Positions 1 to 8,436 of a stretch of DNA of 64,000 nt are shown here, one piece after another. Source of the DNA: JANNSO01 sp964485395 (GTDB lineage Bacteria; Spirochaetota; Spirochaetia; Treponematales; UBA12059); the NCBI GenBank assembly GCA_964485395.1, contig CAZAJF010000003.1, positions 62,001-126,000 on the forward strand, written 5' to 3'. The translations under genes and the position numbers were made by a program. The notes under the pieces are model-generated. The model did no database searches. It worked only from the letters and a program-made list of their open reading frames with translations, and was not told where the DNA came from. The number at the start of each line of letters is the position of its first letter. The stretch's first letter is position 1.

Positions 1-764
1 TGCTCATGCTGGTAGGCCCCCTGCTTACGCCGTATCAGCCGCGCGACCGCGTGGCTCTCAGCGTGGGCGGCCCAAGCCTCAAGCATATCATGGGCACCAC
101 CAGCATCCGGGAGGACGTATGGTCGCAGTACGTCTACGGTATCAGGTCAACCTTCCTCATCGGCATACTGGGCGGTACGATGGGCACGCTGATCGGCCTG
201 GCCGTGGGATTCTTCGCGGGCTATAAAGGCGGCTGGGTGGACGAGATGCTCATGATGCTCACGAGCATACTCATGGTCATACCCACGGTTGCCATACTCA
301 TCATCATAGCCGCGTACCTCCCGTACCGGGGGGTGGCGATACAGAGCGTGATAATAGGCTGCACGTCCTGGCCCTGGGTGGCCCTGGCCGTGCGCAGCCA
401 GACTTTCTCGCTCAAGTCGCGGGGTTTCGTTTCGCTGTCGCGCATCTCGGGCGTATCCAGCCTGCGCACCATCTTGGAAGAGATCGCGCCGAACATGGCA
501 AGCTACGTGGTGATGATATTCATATTGCTGTTCGGCGGCGCCATACTGTACGCCGTGGCGCTCGATTTCATAGGCCTCGGTCCGGTTAAGGGAATATCAC
601 TTGGGCTCATGATGCAGGAGTCCTACCAGAAGAACGCCATAAACCTGGGCTACTGGTGGTGGTTCATCCCGCCGGGAGCCACGATTACCCTCATCGTATC
701 CGCTCTGTATTTCATGAACACAGGTCTCGACGAGGTGTTCAACCCCAAGCTGAGGGAGCTATAA
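1..764 (+). CDS. Opp/Dpp-family ABC transporter permease (OppC/DppC-like), 5' end outside window
   Basis: Inner-membrane permease subunit of a binding-protein-dependent importer. The reading frame is open to the left window edge (first full codon at 3), and the first Met at 6 is not a convincing start, because the usual N-terminal helix of about 50 residues is missing. The visible part carries the family layout: an MGTT-x-REDVWSQ periplasmic stretch, helices with the 'GFFAGYKGGWVDEMLM' type motif, and an EEIAPN loop corresponding to the EAA coupling motif. The C-terminus (WWWFIPPG ... LDEVFNPKLREL) resembles Opp importers of carbohydrates in Thermotoga and archaea more than classical peptide permeases; that substrate idea is inference. 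The stop is 1 bp before the next ATPase gene, so the two are co-translated or co-transcribed. Confidence 0.88.
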   Translation, partial: LMLVGPLLTPYQPRDRVALSVGGPSLKHIMGTTSIREDVWSQYVYGIRSTFLIGILGGTMGTLIGLAVGFFAGYKGGWVDEMLMMLTSILMVIPTVAILIIIAAYLPYRGVAIQSVIIGCTSWPWVALAVRSQTFSLKSRGFVSLSRISGVSSLRTILEEIAPNMASYVVMIFILLFGGAILYAVALDFIGLGPVKGISLGLMMQESYQKNAINLGYWWWFIPPGATITLIVSALYFMNTGLDEVFNPKLREL

Positions 765-765
765 T

Positions 766-1722
766 ATGGCGCTGGACGTAAAGAACCTCAAGGTATACTA
801 CAAGACGCTCCGCGGCCACGTGCAGGCGCTGGACGACGTGAGCTTCCAGGTGAAGGACGGCGAGATCCTGGGGATCGCCGGCGAGTCCGGTTGCGGAAAA
901 TCCACGCTGTCCAACGCCCTCGTCTATCTGGCCGCTCCCATGGAATATATTTCCGGGAGTGCGGAGCTCGACGGCAAAACGCTGCCCATCATGGACACGG
1001 ACGCCATGCGGGAGTATCGCTACAAGCAGCTGTCCCTGATACCGCAGTATGCGCTCAACGCGCTGAACCCCACGGTAAAAATTGGCCGCTACATCCGCGA
1101 CCTCCTGGAGACGCGTTCGGTTTCCTATGCAAACGTGGAGAAGGAACTGCTGGACCGCCTGGATTTCGTGCGCCTGCCGCGCAGCGTGCTCAAGCGCTAC
1201 CCGCTGGAATTGTCCGGCGGCATGAAACAGCGCGTGGTCATGGTAATATCCACGCTGCTCAATCCGGGCCTCCTTTTGGCCGACGAGATCACGAGCGCGC
1301 TGGATGTCTCCACGCAAAAGATAGTCTCGGAATTGATCGTGGCGTTCCGCGACAAAGGATTCGTGCGCTCGGTTACCTTCGTAACGCATGACGTGCCGGT
1401 GCTGTACCAGATAGCGGACCGAATCATGATAATGTACGCGGGCAAGGTGGCGGAGATCGGCCTTTCGGAAGACATAATCCACGACCCGCGCCACCCGTAT
1501 ACGAAGGCGCTCGTCGGATCGATGCCCGAGATCGGCGTGACCTATCTGGAAAAACCGTATGAGAGCATTCCGGGCCGCCCGCCGGCTCTGCTAAATCCGC
1601 CGCCGGGGTGCCGGTTCAAGGATCGCTGCCCCGTGGCCGATTCCCGCTGCGGCGCCGAGCCGCCGGCGGTAAACCTTCCGGGCGAGAGAACCGTGTATTG
1701 CTGGAAGGAGGCCGGTCGATGA
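766..1722 (+). CDS. Opp/Dpp-family ABC transporter ATP-binding protein (OppD/DppD-like)
   Basis: Cytoplasmic ATPase driving the importer encoded just upstream. 318 aa, the normal length for OppD/DppD. Walker A GESGCGKST lies at about 39-47, the signature LSGGMKQR near 148, Walker B (LLADEITSALD) near 168 and a switch His (VTHD) downstream. The C-terminal extension holds the Cys motif (CRFKDRCPVADSRC) typical of the oligopeptide_transporter_C domain. The Pro that usually follows the catalytic Glu (DEPTSALD) is Ile here, as it is in the partner ATPase. The start ATG lies 1 bp after the permease stop. Confidence 0.92.
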   Translation: MALDVKNLKVYYKTLRGHVQALDDVSFQVKDGEILGIAGESGCGKSTLSNALVYLAAPMEYISGSAELDGKTLPIMDTDAMREYRYKQLSLIPQYALNALNPTVKIGRYIRDLLETRSVSYANVEKELLDRLDFVRLPRSVLKRYPLELSGGMKQRVVMVISTLLNPGLLLADEITSALDVSTQKIVSELIVAFRDKGFVRSVTFVTHDVPVLYQIADRIMIMYAGKVAEIGLSEDIIHDPRHPYTKALVGSMPEIGVTYLEKPYESIPGRPPALLNPPPGCRFKDRCPVADSRCGAEPPAVNLPGERTVYCWKEAGR

Positions 1723-2627
1723 TCGAACTGAAAAATGTCAGCAAGCACTACCGCTCCGCGGGCAAGGGAAAGCCGCGGGCCGTGAACAACGTCAGCTTCG
1801 AGCTCAAGAAAGGCGAGATACTTTCCGTGATCGGCGAGAGCGGTTCGGGAAAGACCACCATCGGCAATATGGTCTTGAAGCTTACGAAGGCAACCGGCGG
1901 CAGGATATTCTTTTCCGGGCAGGATATCGCGAAGATCAGGGGCAGGAAAAACCTCAAGGAATATTACCGCCAAGTCCAGGGCGTTTTCCAGGACCCGTTC
2001 TCCACATTCAATCCCATCTTCAAGGCCGACAGGGTGTTCGACATAATCCACAGGGAATTCAGTCCGCAGACGCCCCATGCGGCCTGGAACGAAAAAGTAA
2101 ATGAAAAATTACGAAGTGTGGGATTGAATCCCGGCGAGGTGCGCAATAAATTCCCGCATCAGCTGTCGGGCGGCCAATTGCAGCGCATTCTCATCGCGCG
2201 GGCGCTGCTGCTCGAGGCAAAGGTGCTGGTGGCCGACGAGATCATCAGCATGCTGGACGCCTCCACCCGCATCGACGTGCTGAACCTGCTGGGCGTCATG
2301 CGCGGGAACGGCCTGTCCATGATTTTCGTTACCCATGACCTGTCCCTGGGCTACTACATATCCGACCGGGTGGTAATCCTGTACAAAGGGGTGATGGTGG
2401 AAAGCGGGAATACCAAGGCGGTGTTCAGCAATCCGCAGCACCCGTACAGCCGGGCTCTCCTGGATTCCGTGCCCAGGCTGGACCGCAAATGGTCGCAGAT
2501 GCCGGCGGCCGTTCCATCGGCGCACGCCGCGCGCATGTACGACCCCGACCTGCACGCGGGCGACCCGGTGCAGGAACGCATCGGGGACGATCACTGGATA
2601 GCCGTCCACGACGGAAGGATGAAGTGA
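1719..2627 (+). CDS. Opp/Dpp-family ABC transporter ATP-binding protein (OppF/DppF-like)
   Basis: Second ATPase of the same importer, 302 aa. I chose the ATG at 1719 because it overlaps the preceding stop (ATGA), has a GGAAGGAGG ribosome site at 1703-1711, and begins the canonical MIELKNVSKHY strand; a start at 1608 would add a non-homologous tail. Walker A is GESGSGKTT (about 39-47), the signature LSGGQLQR, and the Walker B region VADEIISMLDAST. That EIISMLD form, with Ile after the Glu and Met before Leu-Asp, is close to the 'EPISMLD' pattern of carbohydrate-type Opp ATPases (established family knowledge from memory). The C-terminus lacks the clear Cys motif of the partner. Confidence 0.9.
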   Translation: MIELKNVSKHYRSAGKGKPRAVNNVSFELKKGEILSVIGESGSGKTTIGNMVLKLTKATGGRIFFSGQDIAKIRGRKNLKEYYRQVQGVFQDPFSTFNPIFKADRVFDIIHREFSPQTPHAAWNEKVNEKLRSVGLNPGEVRNKFPHQLSGGQLQRILIARALLLEAKVLVADEIISMLDASTRIDVLNLLGVMRGNGLSMIFVTHDLSLGYYISDRVVILYKGVMVESGNTKAVFSNPQHPYSRALLDSVPRLDRKWSQMPAAVPSAHAARMYDPDLHAGDPVQERIGDDHWIAVHDGRMK

Positions 2628-3331
2628 TGAAAAATAATATAACCACGGCTATTGTGCCCGTAGCCGGGGCAGTCGGCGGAATTTCGGCGGCGCTCTACGC
2701 CTGCGTCTATGTCGCATGGGCCAGCCTCGCCCTGACGAACGGCGTCCCCTCCGGGTACAACTGGGTAAACGCCACTATTTCCGAGCTCGGGGTGCCGGGG
2801 ACCCCGCTGGCCGCGCCAACGGCCGTCATGTTCATCGTAACGGGCGCGCTGCAGCTCGTGTTCGCCCTCGGCCTGTATCTCTCGCTGACTCGCGTGTCCG
2901 GATCGGCGAAGGCCCCGGCCGGCAGTTTCCGCCTTCCGGCCCTTCTGGGCTCGCTCATGATAGCGGCGGAAGGCTTTTTCGACTCCATCGGGTCCGGCGT
3001 ATTTCCTGCAGAACCCGGCGGCGCAAGCCAAACCGCGGTTGGGATGATTCACTTTGCGGTCAGCGTCATCGGACTCGCGGCTACCGTCGCCGCCCCGTTT
3101 TTCCTGGCGCGGGCTTTCAGGGATCATTTAAAGGCAATTATGTTGGCTAGGGTTTCCTTTGCGGCAGGCTTACTTTTCTCCGTTTTGTTCGTCATTGGCG
3201 TAATTATGGCTATTTTAGAGCTGCCGGGTGTGGGGTTTGCTCAAAGAATCCTTTATTACACATATTTTGTCTGGATTTTTATTCTTGCGATATGGATTCT
3301 CTGTCGTTCTTACGCCAATAGACGCAACTGA
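2627..3331 (+). CDS. DUF998-like polytopic membrane protein
   Basis: 234 aa, about six hydrophobic helices. The ATG at 2627 overlaps the previous TGA by one base and follows AAGGATGAAG, so it is translationally coupled to the ATPase gene. The pattern NWVNATISELG near residue 45, followed by a long helix with LQLVFALGLYLSL, resembles DUF998 proteins, whose function is not established. The last third is more AT-rich and Phe/Ile-rich than the first two thirds. It is not an importer subunit; co-transcription may be incidental. A terminator follows at 3362. Confidence 0.6.
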   Translation: MKNNITTAIVPVAGAVGGISAALYACVYVAWASLALTNGVPSGYNWVNATISELGVPGTPLAAPTAVMFIVTGALQLVFALGLYLSLTRVSGSAKAPAGSFRLPALLGSLMIAAEGFFDSIGSGVFPAEPGGASQTAVGMIHFAVSVIGLAATVAAPFFLARAFRDHLKAIMLARVSFAAGLLFSVLFVIGVIMAILELPGVGFAQRILYYTYFVWIFILAIWILCRSYANRRN

Positions 3332-3361
3332 TTCCATTGAATTCTTCAATTGACAAAATAG

Positions 3362-3400
3362 AGCTCCTGCCGATCCATCCCGGGTTTGCAGGAGCTTTTT
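3362..3400 (+). terminator. Rho-independent terminator after the Opp operon
   Basis: AGCTCCTGC and GCAGGAGCT form a perfect 9-bp stem around a short loop and are followed immediately by TTTTT. It lies 30 bp beyond the last stop of the Opp operon and before the Liv promoter region. Confidence 0.85.
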
Positions 3401-3472
3401 AATAATCCACTACAACTTACGGATATAGCCCTAACCTTTTCGTATTAGCCTTTAACAAAATAATAATTTTCG

Positions 3473-3499
3473 TTGACAAAGACAAAATGTCGCTACAAA
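3473..3499 (+). promoter_or_regulatory. Possible sigma70-type promoter for the Liv operon
   Basis: TTGACA at 3473-3478 is a perfect -35 box. The best -10 candidate is TACAAA at 3494-3499 (15-bp spacer), which is suboptimal. The 275-bp gap from 3401 to 3675 is markedly AT-richer than the rest of the window and holds no gene I can support. An orphan AAGGAGG at 3578-3584 has no start codon behind it. Confidence 0.3.
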
Positions 3500-3675
3500 C
3501 TTATCTAATGCGAAGATCGATGGTTTTTAGCAGTGTATTCTTATAAGTATCATTATTTTAATTCCGTTTTTGGAAAGAAGGAGGCGGCCGAACAATACCG
3601 GGCCATTTACTTATCATCCTGGCGTCGCTTTAGCGCGTCGTAATGCATTCTTCAATGAATTCGGAGGTTAAGTGT

Positions 3676-4860
3676 ATGGGAAGAAAGTTTTTCGCTAGCA
3701 TAGCAATAATGGTGATGTTCATCTTTGCCGTTTCTTCAATCGGCGCGCAGACTGTCATCAAGATCGCGACTCAGAGTCCCCTTTCGGGCGGCATGTCAGC
3801 GGTCGGTACCGATATCAAGAACGGCGCTCAATTAGCCTTGGAGCAGCTCTCCGCTTCACTCGTGAAATTAGGTTTCAAGATCGAATTGACCCCCTTCGAC
3901 GATCAGGGTAACCCGGATGTCGGCGTCGCCAACGCAAAAAACATCGTCGCGGATCCCGCGATCCTCGCTATCATCGGCCACTATAACTCAGGAGTCCAGA
4001 TTCCGTCATCGGAAGAATACCATTCCGCCGGCCTCGTCAATGTTTCCCCGGCCAATACCAATCCTAAAGTCACCGAGCGCAATTACCTCGAAGTAAACCG
4101 CATTTGCGGTCGCGACGATGTTCAAGGCACGGTAGGCGCTGAATTCGCGAAGGCAAAGGGCATCAAGAGCGTCTACGTCATCCACGACAAGACCGCGTAT
4201 GGCCAGGGGCTTGCAGAATATTTCAAGCGCGATTCCGAAAAACTCGGCATCAAGGTCCGCGGATTCGCCGGTACCGAGGAAAAAGCCAATTTCGACTCCA
4301 TCCTTACCCCGATTCTGGCCTCAAAGCCCGAACTTATTTATTTCGGCGGCATGTACGACCAGTCGGCCGTATTGTTTAAGCAGGCTCGCGCAAAAGGCTT
4401 TACCGGCTACTTCCTGTCCGGCGACGGTTTTGACTCGAGCGACGCCACCAAGATCGGCGGAAAAACCCTTCTCGACGGCAAGGGAACCTTCTTCTCGTCC
4501 GTAGCTGGACCGGCGAGCGCCTATCCGGGAACCGCGAAATTCATCAAGGATTTCAAGGCCCGTTTCGGTTCCGAGCCCCAGCCTTTCGCCGCGCAATCCT
4601 TCGATTGCATGGCCTTGGTCCTCACCGCCATAGAGAACGCGGTTAAGGCCGCCGGCGGGAAGCTTCCCACCAGGGCAGCGGTAGCCACCGCCGTTCGCGC
4701 ACTGAAAGATTATAAAGGTATAACCGGCACCATGAACTTCAACAGCAAGGGTGACCTGGCCAAAGCCAAGTATTTCATCATTCAGGTAACCTCCGCGGAT
4801 CCCGCGCAGTGGGCAGCCAACAAGATAGCCCAAGTACTGGATATCGAACCCCCCAAATAA
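3676..4860 (+). CDS. livJ: Branched-chain amino-acid ABC transporter substrate-binding protein (LivJ/LivK-like)
   Basis: Periplasmic or lipid-free binding protein (Peripla_BP_6 fold) delivering Leu/Ile/Val or related amino acids to the LivHMGF complex encoded downstream. 394 aa from the ATG at 3676, chosen for its GGAGG at 3663-3667 and because it begins a clean signal peptide (MGRKFF..., hydrophobic core, cleavage after SSIGA). Family landmarks are IKIATQSPLSGG at the mature N-terminus, the NAKNIVAD and IIGHYNSG strands, and the FFSG-type 'GGMYDQSA' hinge region. Its gene is separated from livH by a run of stem-loops, which fits the usual need for more binding protein than membrane subunits. 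Confidence 0.93.
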   Translation: MGRKFFASIAIMVMFIFAVSSIGAQTVIKIATQSPLSGGMSAVGTDIKNGAQLALEQLSASLVKLGFKIELTPFDDQGNPDVGVANAKNIVADPAILAIIGHYNSGVQIPSSEEYHSAGLVNVSPANTNPKVTERNYLEVNRICGRDDVQGTVGAEFAKAKGIKSVYVIHDKTAYGQGLAEYFKRDSEKLGIKVRGFAGTEEKANFDSILTPILASKPELIYFGGMYDQSAVLFKQARAKGFTGYFLSGDGFDSSDATKIGGKTLLDGKGTFFSSVAGPASAYPGTAKFIKDFKARFGSEPQPFAAQSFDCMALVLTAIENAVKAAGGKLPTRAAVATAVRALKDYKGITGTMNFNSKGDLAKAKYFIIQVTSADPAQWAANKIAQVLDIEPPK

Positions 4861-4899
4861 CATCCGGTCTGTTTTTACTCGCCCCTACCGAAAGGTGGG

Positions 4900-5016
4900 C
4901 CCCCGCCTTGCGGCGGGGGAGCCCTCCCCAGGGTTGAGGCTTCCTTCCTTCGGGTAGGAAGCCCCCGCCCTGATGGCAGGGGCCGTGCTTACGAGCACGC
5001 CGTGCCTACCGGCACG
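4900..5016 (+). promoter_or_regulatory. Five consecutive stem-loops between livJ and livH
   Basis: Read directly: CCCCCGCC/GGCGGGGG (4900-4919), GGCTTCCT/AGGAAGCC (4938-4963), an imperfect CCCCGCC/GGCAGGGG (about 4963-4982), CGTGCT-TACG-AGCACG (4984-4999) and CGTGCC-TACC-GGCACG (5001-5016). The last two are near-copies of each other. None has a T-tract, so they look like mRNA-stabilising or processing structures or leaky attenuators rather than a terminator. They end 16 bp before the livH start. Confidence 0.75.
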
Positions 5017-5032
5017 ATTCATGGGAGGCTTT

Positions 5033-6208
5033 ATGCGAATTGCCCAGCTGCCGCTATCCGTGCGCGAGATTGTACGTCCCCTCGGCCGTATGATCGTTTT
5101 CGTCGTCGGTGCCGGCGCTCTTTTTTCCGCAGTCATGCTGCTGCTCGCCGCCCTTTTCAAGAATTCGGCCGCGGACAAGCTTCTGCTCGATACCCTGGAA
5201 GTCGGTATACTTCCTTATACCATCTCCATCCTGCCGCAAGTCCTCATCGACGGCATAACCCTTGGCTTCGTATACGCGGCCATCGCGCTGGGCTATACGA
5301 TGGTGTACGGCGTGCTCGAGTTCATCAATTTCGCGCACAGCGAGATATTCGCGATCGGCGCTTTTGCCGGGGTCGAATTCCTCCTCCTCCTGGAGCGGGT
5401 CGGTGTACTGTCGGCAGCCACGCCGTTTTATTCCTACTTGTTCCTGCTCATGGCAGTGCTGGCGGGCATGATGGTGGCCGGTACCACCGCGGTCATCGTG
5501 GAACGGCTGGCATATCGTCCGTTGCGAAACGCCCCGAGGATCGTGCCGCTCATATCCGCAATCGGCGTTTCCTTTATTCTGCAGGATCTCATTCGCCTGG
5601 TGGAAAGCCTCACCAGCGGCCAGTTTCACAGAATATTCCCGACCTTCGGACCTTTTGACGAACGGGTAAAGCTCTTTACCTTCAAATTGGCTCAGGAACC
5701 CATTATCGTAGATATCCAGGTCAAATCAATCGTGGTAATAATTGCCGCCGTCCTCATGCTCGTCGGCTTGAATTATATTGTCAATGCAACCCGTATCGGC
5801 AAGGCCATCCGGGCGGTGGCGCAGGACAGGAACAGCGCTTCGCTCATGGGCGTCTACGTAAACGGCGTAATAGCCTTCACATTCCTGCTCGGCGGCGCCC
5901 TCGGCGGCGCGGCCGGCGTTCTCTATGCGCTCAAGTTTACCCGCATCGATCCTTTCGTCGGATTCTTTCCGGGCATGAAGGCGTTCACCGCCGCGGTGCT
6001 CGGAGGAATAGGAAACCTGACCGGCGCGCTTTTGGGCGGTATAGTCCTTGGTATGCTGGAAAGCTTCGCAGGGGCATACCTCACGACGTTCACCATGGGC
6101 GCCATGGGATCTGAATACAAGGATATCCTGGCTTTCGCCATCCTCATCCTAATCCTCATTTTCCGCCCGTCCGGCCTGCTCGGCGAGCAAGTCTCCCAGA
6201 AGGCATAG
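5033..6208 (+). CDS. livH: Branched-chain amino-acid ABC transporter permease LivH
   Basis: Inner-membrane permease of the Liv importer, 391 aa. The start at 5033 was chosen over 4973 because GGGAGG (5023-5028) sits 4 bases upstream and because 4973 would start inside the stem-loop array. Landmarks are LIDGITLGFVYAAIALGYTMVYGVLEFINFAHSE (classic LivH entry, residues about 67-100), RIGKAIRAVAQDRNSASLMGV (EAA-like coupling loop) and VLGGIGNLTGALLGG near the C-terminus. It is longer than E. coli LivH (about 308 aa) because of an N-terminal hydrophobic extension of roughly 60 residues. It is followed 9 bp later by livM. Confidence 0.93.
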   Translation: MRIAQLPLSVREIVRPLGRMIVFVVGAGALFSAVMLLLAALFKNSAADKLLLDTLEVGILPYTISILPQVLIDGITLGFVYAAIALGYTMVYGVLEFINFAHSEIFAIGAFAGVEFLLLLERVGVLSAATPFYSYLFLLMAVLAGMMVAGTTAVIVERLAYRPLRNAPRIVPLISAIGVSFILQDLIRLVESLTSGQFHRIFPTFGPFDERVKLFTFKLAQEPIIVDIQVKSIVVIIAAVLMLVGLNYIVNATRIGKAIRAVAQDRNSASLMGVYVNGVIAFTFLLGGALGGAAGVLYALKFTRIDPFVGFFPGMKAFTAAVLGGIGNLTGALLGGIVLGMLESFAGAYLTTFTMGAMGSEYKDILAFAILILILIFRPSGLLGEQVSQKA

Positions 6209-6217
6209 GAGCATGCG

Positions 6218-7639
6218 ATGAAAATAAAATTACGCGAATCGCTGAACAGTCTTTTCAAATGGCTCAATACGGGGCGAGCTCCCTATTTCGTCTCGAGCAT
6301 TCTTCTGGTCGTGGGCACCCTGCTCGTGTATCTGAGCCCCCGGTCCATATTTGCGTTCCTCATTTTTGCCTTGGCGTCCGCCTTGGTTTATTTCCTTAAG
6401 ATGAACAAGACGGTAAAGCTCGCGCTGGCGGTGCTCATAGCGGTCATCCTGGTCCCGATACTCGGCGCCCGGAATATATTCTACCTTGAAGTAATCTTTC
6501 AGATAGCGGTATTCTCCGCATTGGCCTTGGGCTTGAATATCGTCGTGGGATTCTCGGGAATACTGAACCTGGGATACGTGGCCTTCTACGCGGTAGGCGC
6601 GTACCTTTGGGGATTCTTCGGTTCCCAACAGGCTTTTCTGCTGCGCGAAATTCCCGGAACGGCGCCGATGGGCACGGCTTTCCTTCTGACGCCCGAATGG
6701 TTCTACGTGTTCATCTTCCTGGGTATCATCGTGGCCGCCCTGGTAGGCTTGATACTGGGCCTTCCTGTGCTGCGCGTGCGCGGCGACTATCTGGCCATCG
6801 TTACGCTGGGCTTCGGCGAAGTGGTAAGGCAGCTTGCCAACAACCTCGACAAGCCGCTTAACCTGACCAACGGCCCGCAGGGAATAACGCCGATTCAGCG
6901 GCCACCGCTGCCGTCGGGGGTCGTCGATACCTTCAACTCGGTTTTCGGACCCTTGATAGGCAAGGTTGTAACGACCGCCGAGTTCTATAATATCCTGTTT
7001 TACTTCATCGCGCTGGTCGTCGTGATAATCGCCATCATCGTTACCTACCGCCTTGACGATTCCAAGATCGGCCGAGCGTGGACTGCCATACGCGAGGACG
7101 AGCTCGCTGCCAAGGCGATGGGCATACCGGCCAACAAGATGAAGCTCGTGGCATTCGCCGTGGGAGCATCGTTCGCCGGGGCCATGGGTGTGATCTTCGC
7201 CGCGAGCCGCACCTTCGTAAGCCCGGATTCCTTCAACTTCATGCAGTCCATCGGAGTGCTCACCATGGTGATACTGGGCGGAATCGGGTCCATCCAGGGC
7301 GTCATCATAGGCGCCGCCGTTGTAATTATTCTTAACTTGCAGATACTGCAAAGCTTCTCGCTGTTCCTGTCGCAACTCAGGCAGAGCGAGGCGGTCATCC
7401 CCATCATCAACTTCGCCTGGAAGAACCTGTCCACGCAGCTTGACCCGGCCAAATACCAGCGGCTGCTTTTCGGGATCATCCTGGTGCTCATGATGATCTA
7501 CAGGCCGGCGGGACTCCTTCCGGCGGAGCGACGCAAGCGCGAACTGAAGTGCGCCTGCGAGGACGAGCCGCCCAACGGGATGATCGACGAAGCCCAGATC
7601 GCCGCCATAGCCGCGGAAAAGGGGAAGAACAATGCCTGA
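6218..7639 (+). CDS. livM: Branched-chain amino-acid ABC transporter permease LivM
   Basis: Second permease of the Liv importer, 473 aa. The ATG follows a GGAG ribosome site. Landmarks are ALGLNIVVGFSGILNLGYVAFYAVGAY, RVRGDYLAIVTLGFGEVVR, and the coupling loop GRAWTAIREDELAAKAMGIP, then VILGGIGSIQGVIIGA. The N-terminus adds extra predicted helices, as in E. coli LivM. The last 40 residues (CACEDEPPNG...EKGKNNA) are a charged cytosolic tail with two Cys and not part of the usual fold. The 3' end overlaps livG by 8 bp. Confidence 0.93.
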   Translation: MKIKLRESLNSLFKWLNTGRAPYFVSSILLVVGTLLVYLSPRSIFAFLIFALASALVYFLKMNKTVKLALAVLIAVILVPILGARNIFYLEVIFQIAVFSALALGLNIVVGFSGILNLGYVAFYAVGAYLWGFFGSQQAFLLREIPGTAPMGTAFLLTPEWFYVFIFLGIIVAALVGLILGLPVLRVRGDYLAIVTLGFGEVVRQLANNLDKPLNLTNGPQGITPIQRPPLPSGVVDTFNSVFGPLIGKVVTTAEFYNILFYFIALVVVIIAIIVTYRLDDSKIGRAWTAIREDELAAKAMGIPANKMKLVAFAVGASFAGAMGVIFAASRTFVSPDSFNFMQSIGVLTMVILGGIGSIQGVIIGAAVVIILNLQILQSFSLFLSQLRQSEAVIPIINFAWKNLSTQLDPAKYQRLLFGIILVLMMIYRPAGLLPAERRKRELKCACEDEPPNGMIDEAQIAAIAAEKGKNNA

Positions 7640-8426
7640 CCAAAAGCCTTTTCTCGTCGCCAGCGGCGTTATAAAAAAGTTCGGCGGCCTCGTGGCCGTG
7701 AACAAGATGGACTTTTTCATCGAGCGCGGGCGCATCTTCAGCATCATCGGGCCGAACGGCGCGGGCAAGACTACGTTTTTCAACACGATCTCCGGCGTGT
7801 ACCGGGCCGACGGCGGCACGATAAGCTTCAACGGCAAGCGCATCGACCATATGGCGCCCGACGCCATCACGGCGCACCGGATAGCCAGGACGTTCCAGAA
7901 TATCAGGCTGTTCAACAGCATGACCGTGGTGGAGAACATCATGGTGGGCGGGCACACGAGGCTCAGGCAGTCTCCGCTGGAAATCCTGCTGCGCCTGAAG
8001 CGCTTCAGGGACGAGGAGCTCAAGGCCCAGCACCGGGCGCAGGATCTCATGGAATACGTCGGAGTCCACGGCCTGGGCAACGAGCTTGCGTGCAATCTGC
8101 CGTACGGGGCGCAACGCCGCGTCGAGATAGCGCGCGCCCTCGCGGCCGAGCCCGAGCTCCTGCTCCTCGACGAGCCGACCGCCGGCATGAATCCCAACGA
8201 GAGCGAGGACGCGCTGCAGCTGTTCCGCCGGCTTCGGGACGATCTTGGAATCGCCATCCTGCTCATCGAGCACGATATGCGGGTGGTCATGAACGTATCG
8301 GAACGGATCACCGTCATGGACCATGGGGAAAAAATCGCGGAAGGCGAGCCGAAAGAGATAGCGGCGAATCCCCAGGTTATAGAAGCTTATCTTGGGCGCG
8401 GCGCCGCGTCCGGGTTGTCCGCATGA
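7632..8426 (+). CDS. livG: Branched-chain amino-acid ABC transporter ATP-binding protein LivG
   Basis: ATPase of the Liv importer, 264 aa. Walker A GPNGAGKTT lies at about 42-50. The LivG-specific segments RIARTFQNIRLF and LPYGAQRRVEIARALA (a signature in which GAQ replaces GGQ, normal for LivG) are present. Walker B is LLLLDEPTAGMNP and the switch is IEHDM. The start codon overlaps the livM 3' end by 8 bp, so translation is coupled. Confidence 0.95.
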   Translation: MPDQKPFLVASGVIKKFGGLVAVNKMDFFIERGRIFSIIGPNGAGKTTFFNTISGVYRADGGTISFNGKRIDHMAPDAITAHRIARTFQNIRLFNSMTVVENIMVGGHTRLRQSPLEILLRLKRFRDEELKAQHRAQDLMEYVGVHGLGNELACNLPYGAQRRVEIARALAAEPELLLLDEPTAGMNPNESEDALQLFRRLRDDLGIAILLIEHDMRVVMNVSERITVMDHGEKIAEGEPKEIAANPQVIEAYLGRGAASGLSA

Positions 8427-8436
8427 GGGGGAAGCT

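Noticed and set aside
6230..8317. A 695-codon open frame on the minus strand opposite livM/livG
   Set aside because: It is a shadow of the two Liv genes, whose motifs are unmistakable. The translated antisense sequence is low-complexity Arg/Ser- and His/Asp-rich with no recognisable domain or start context.
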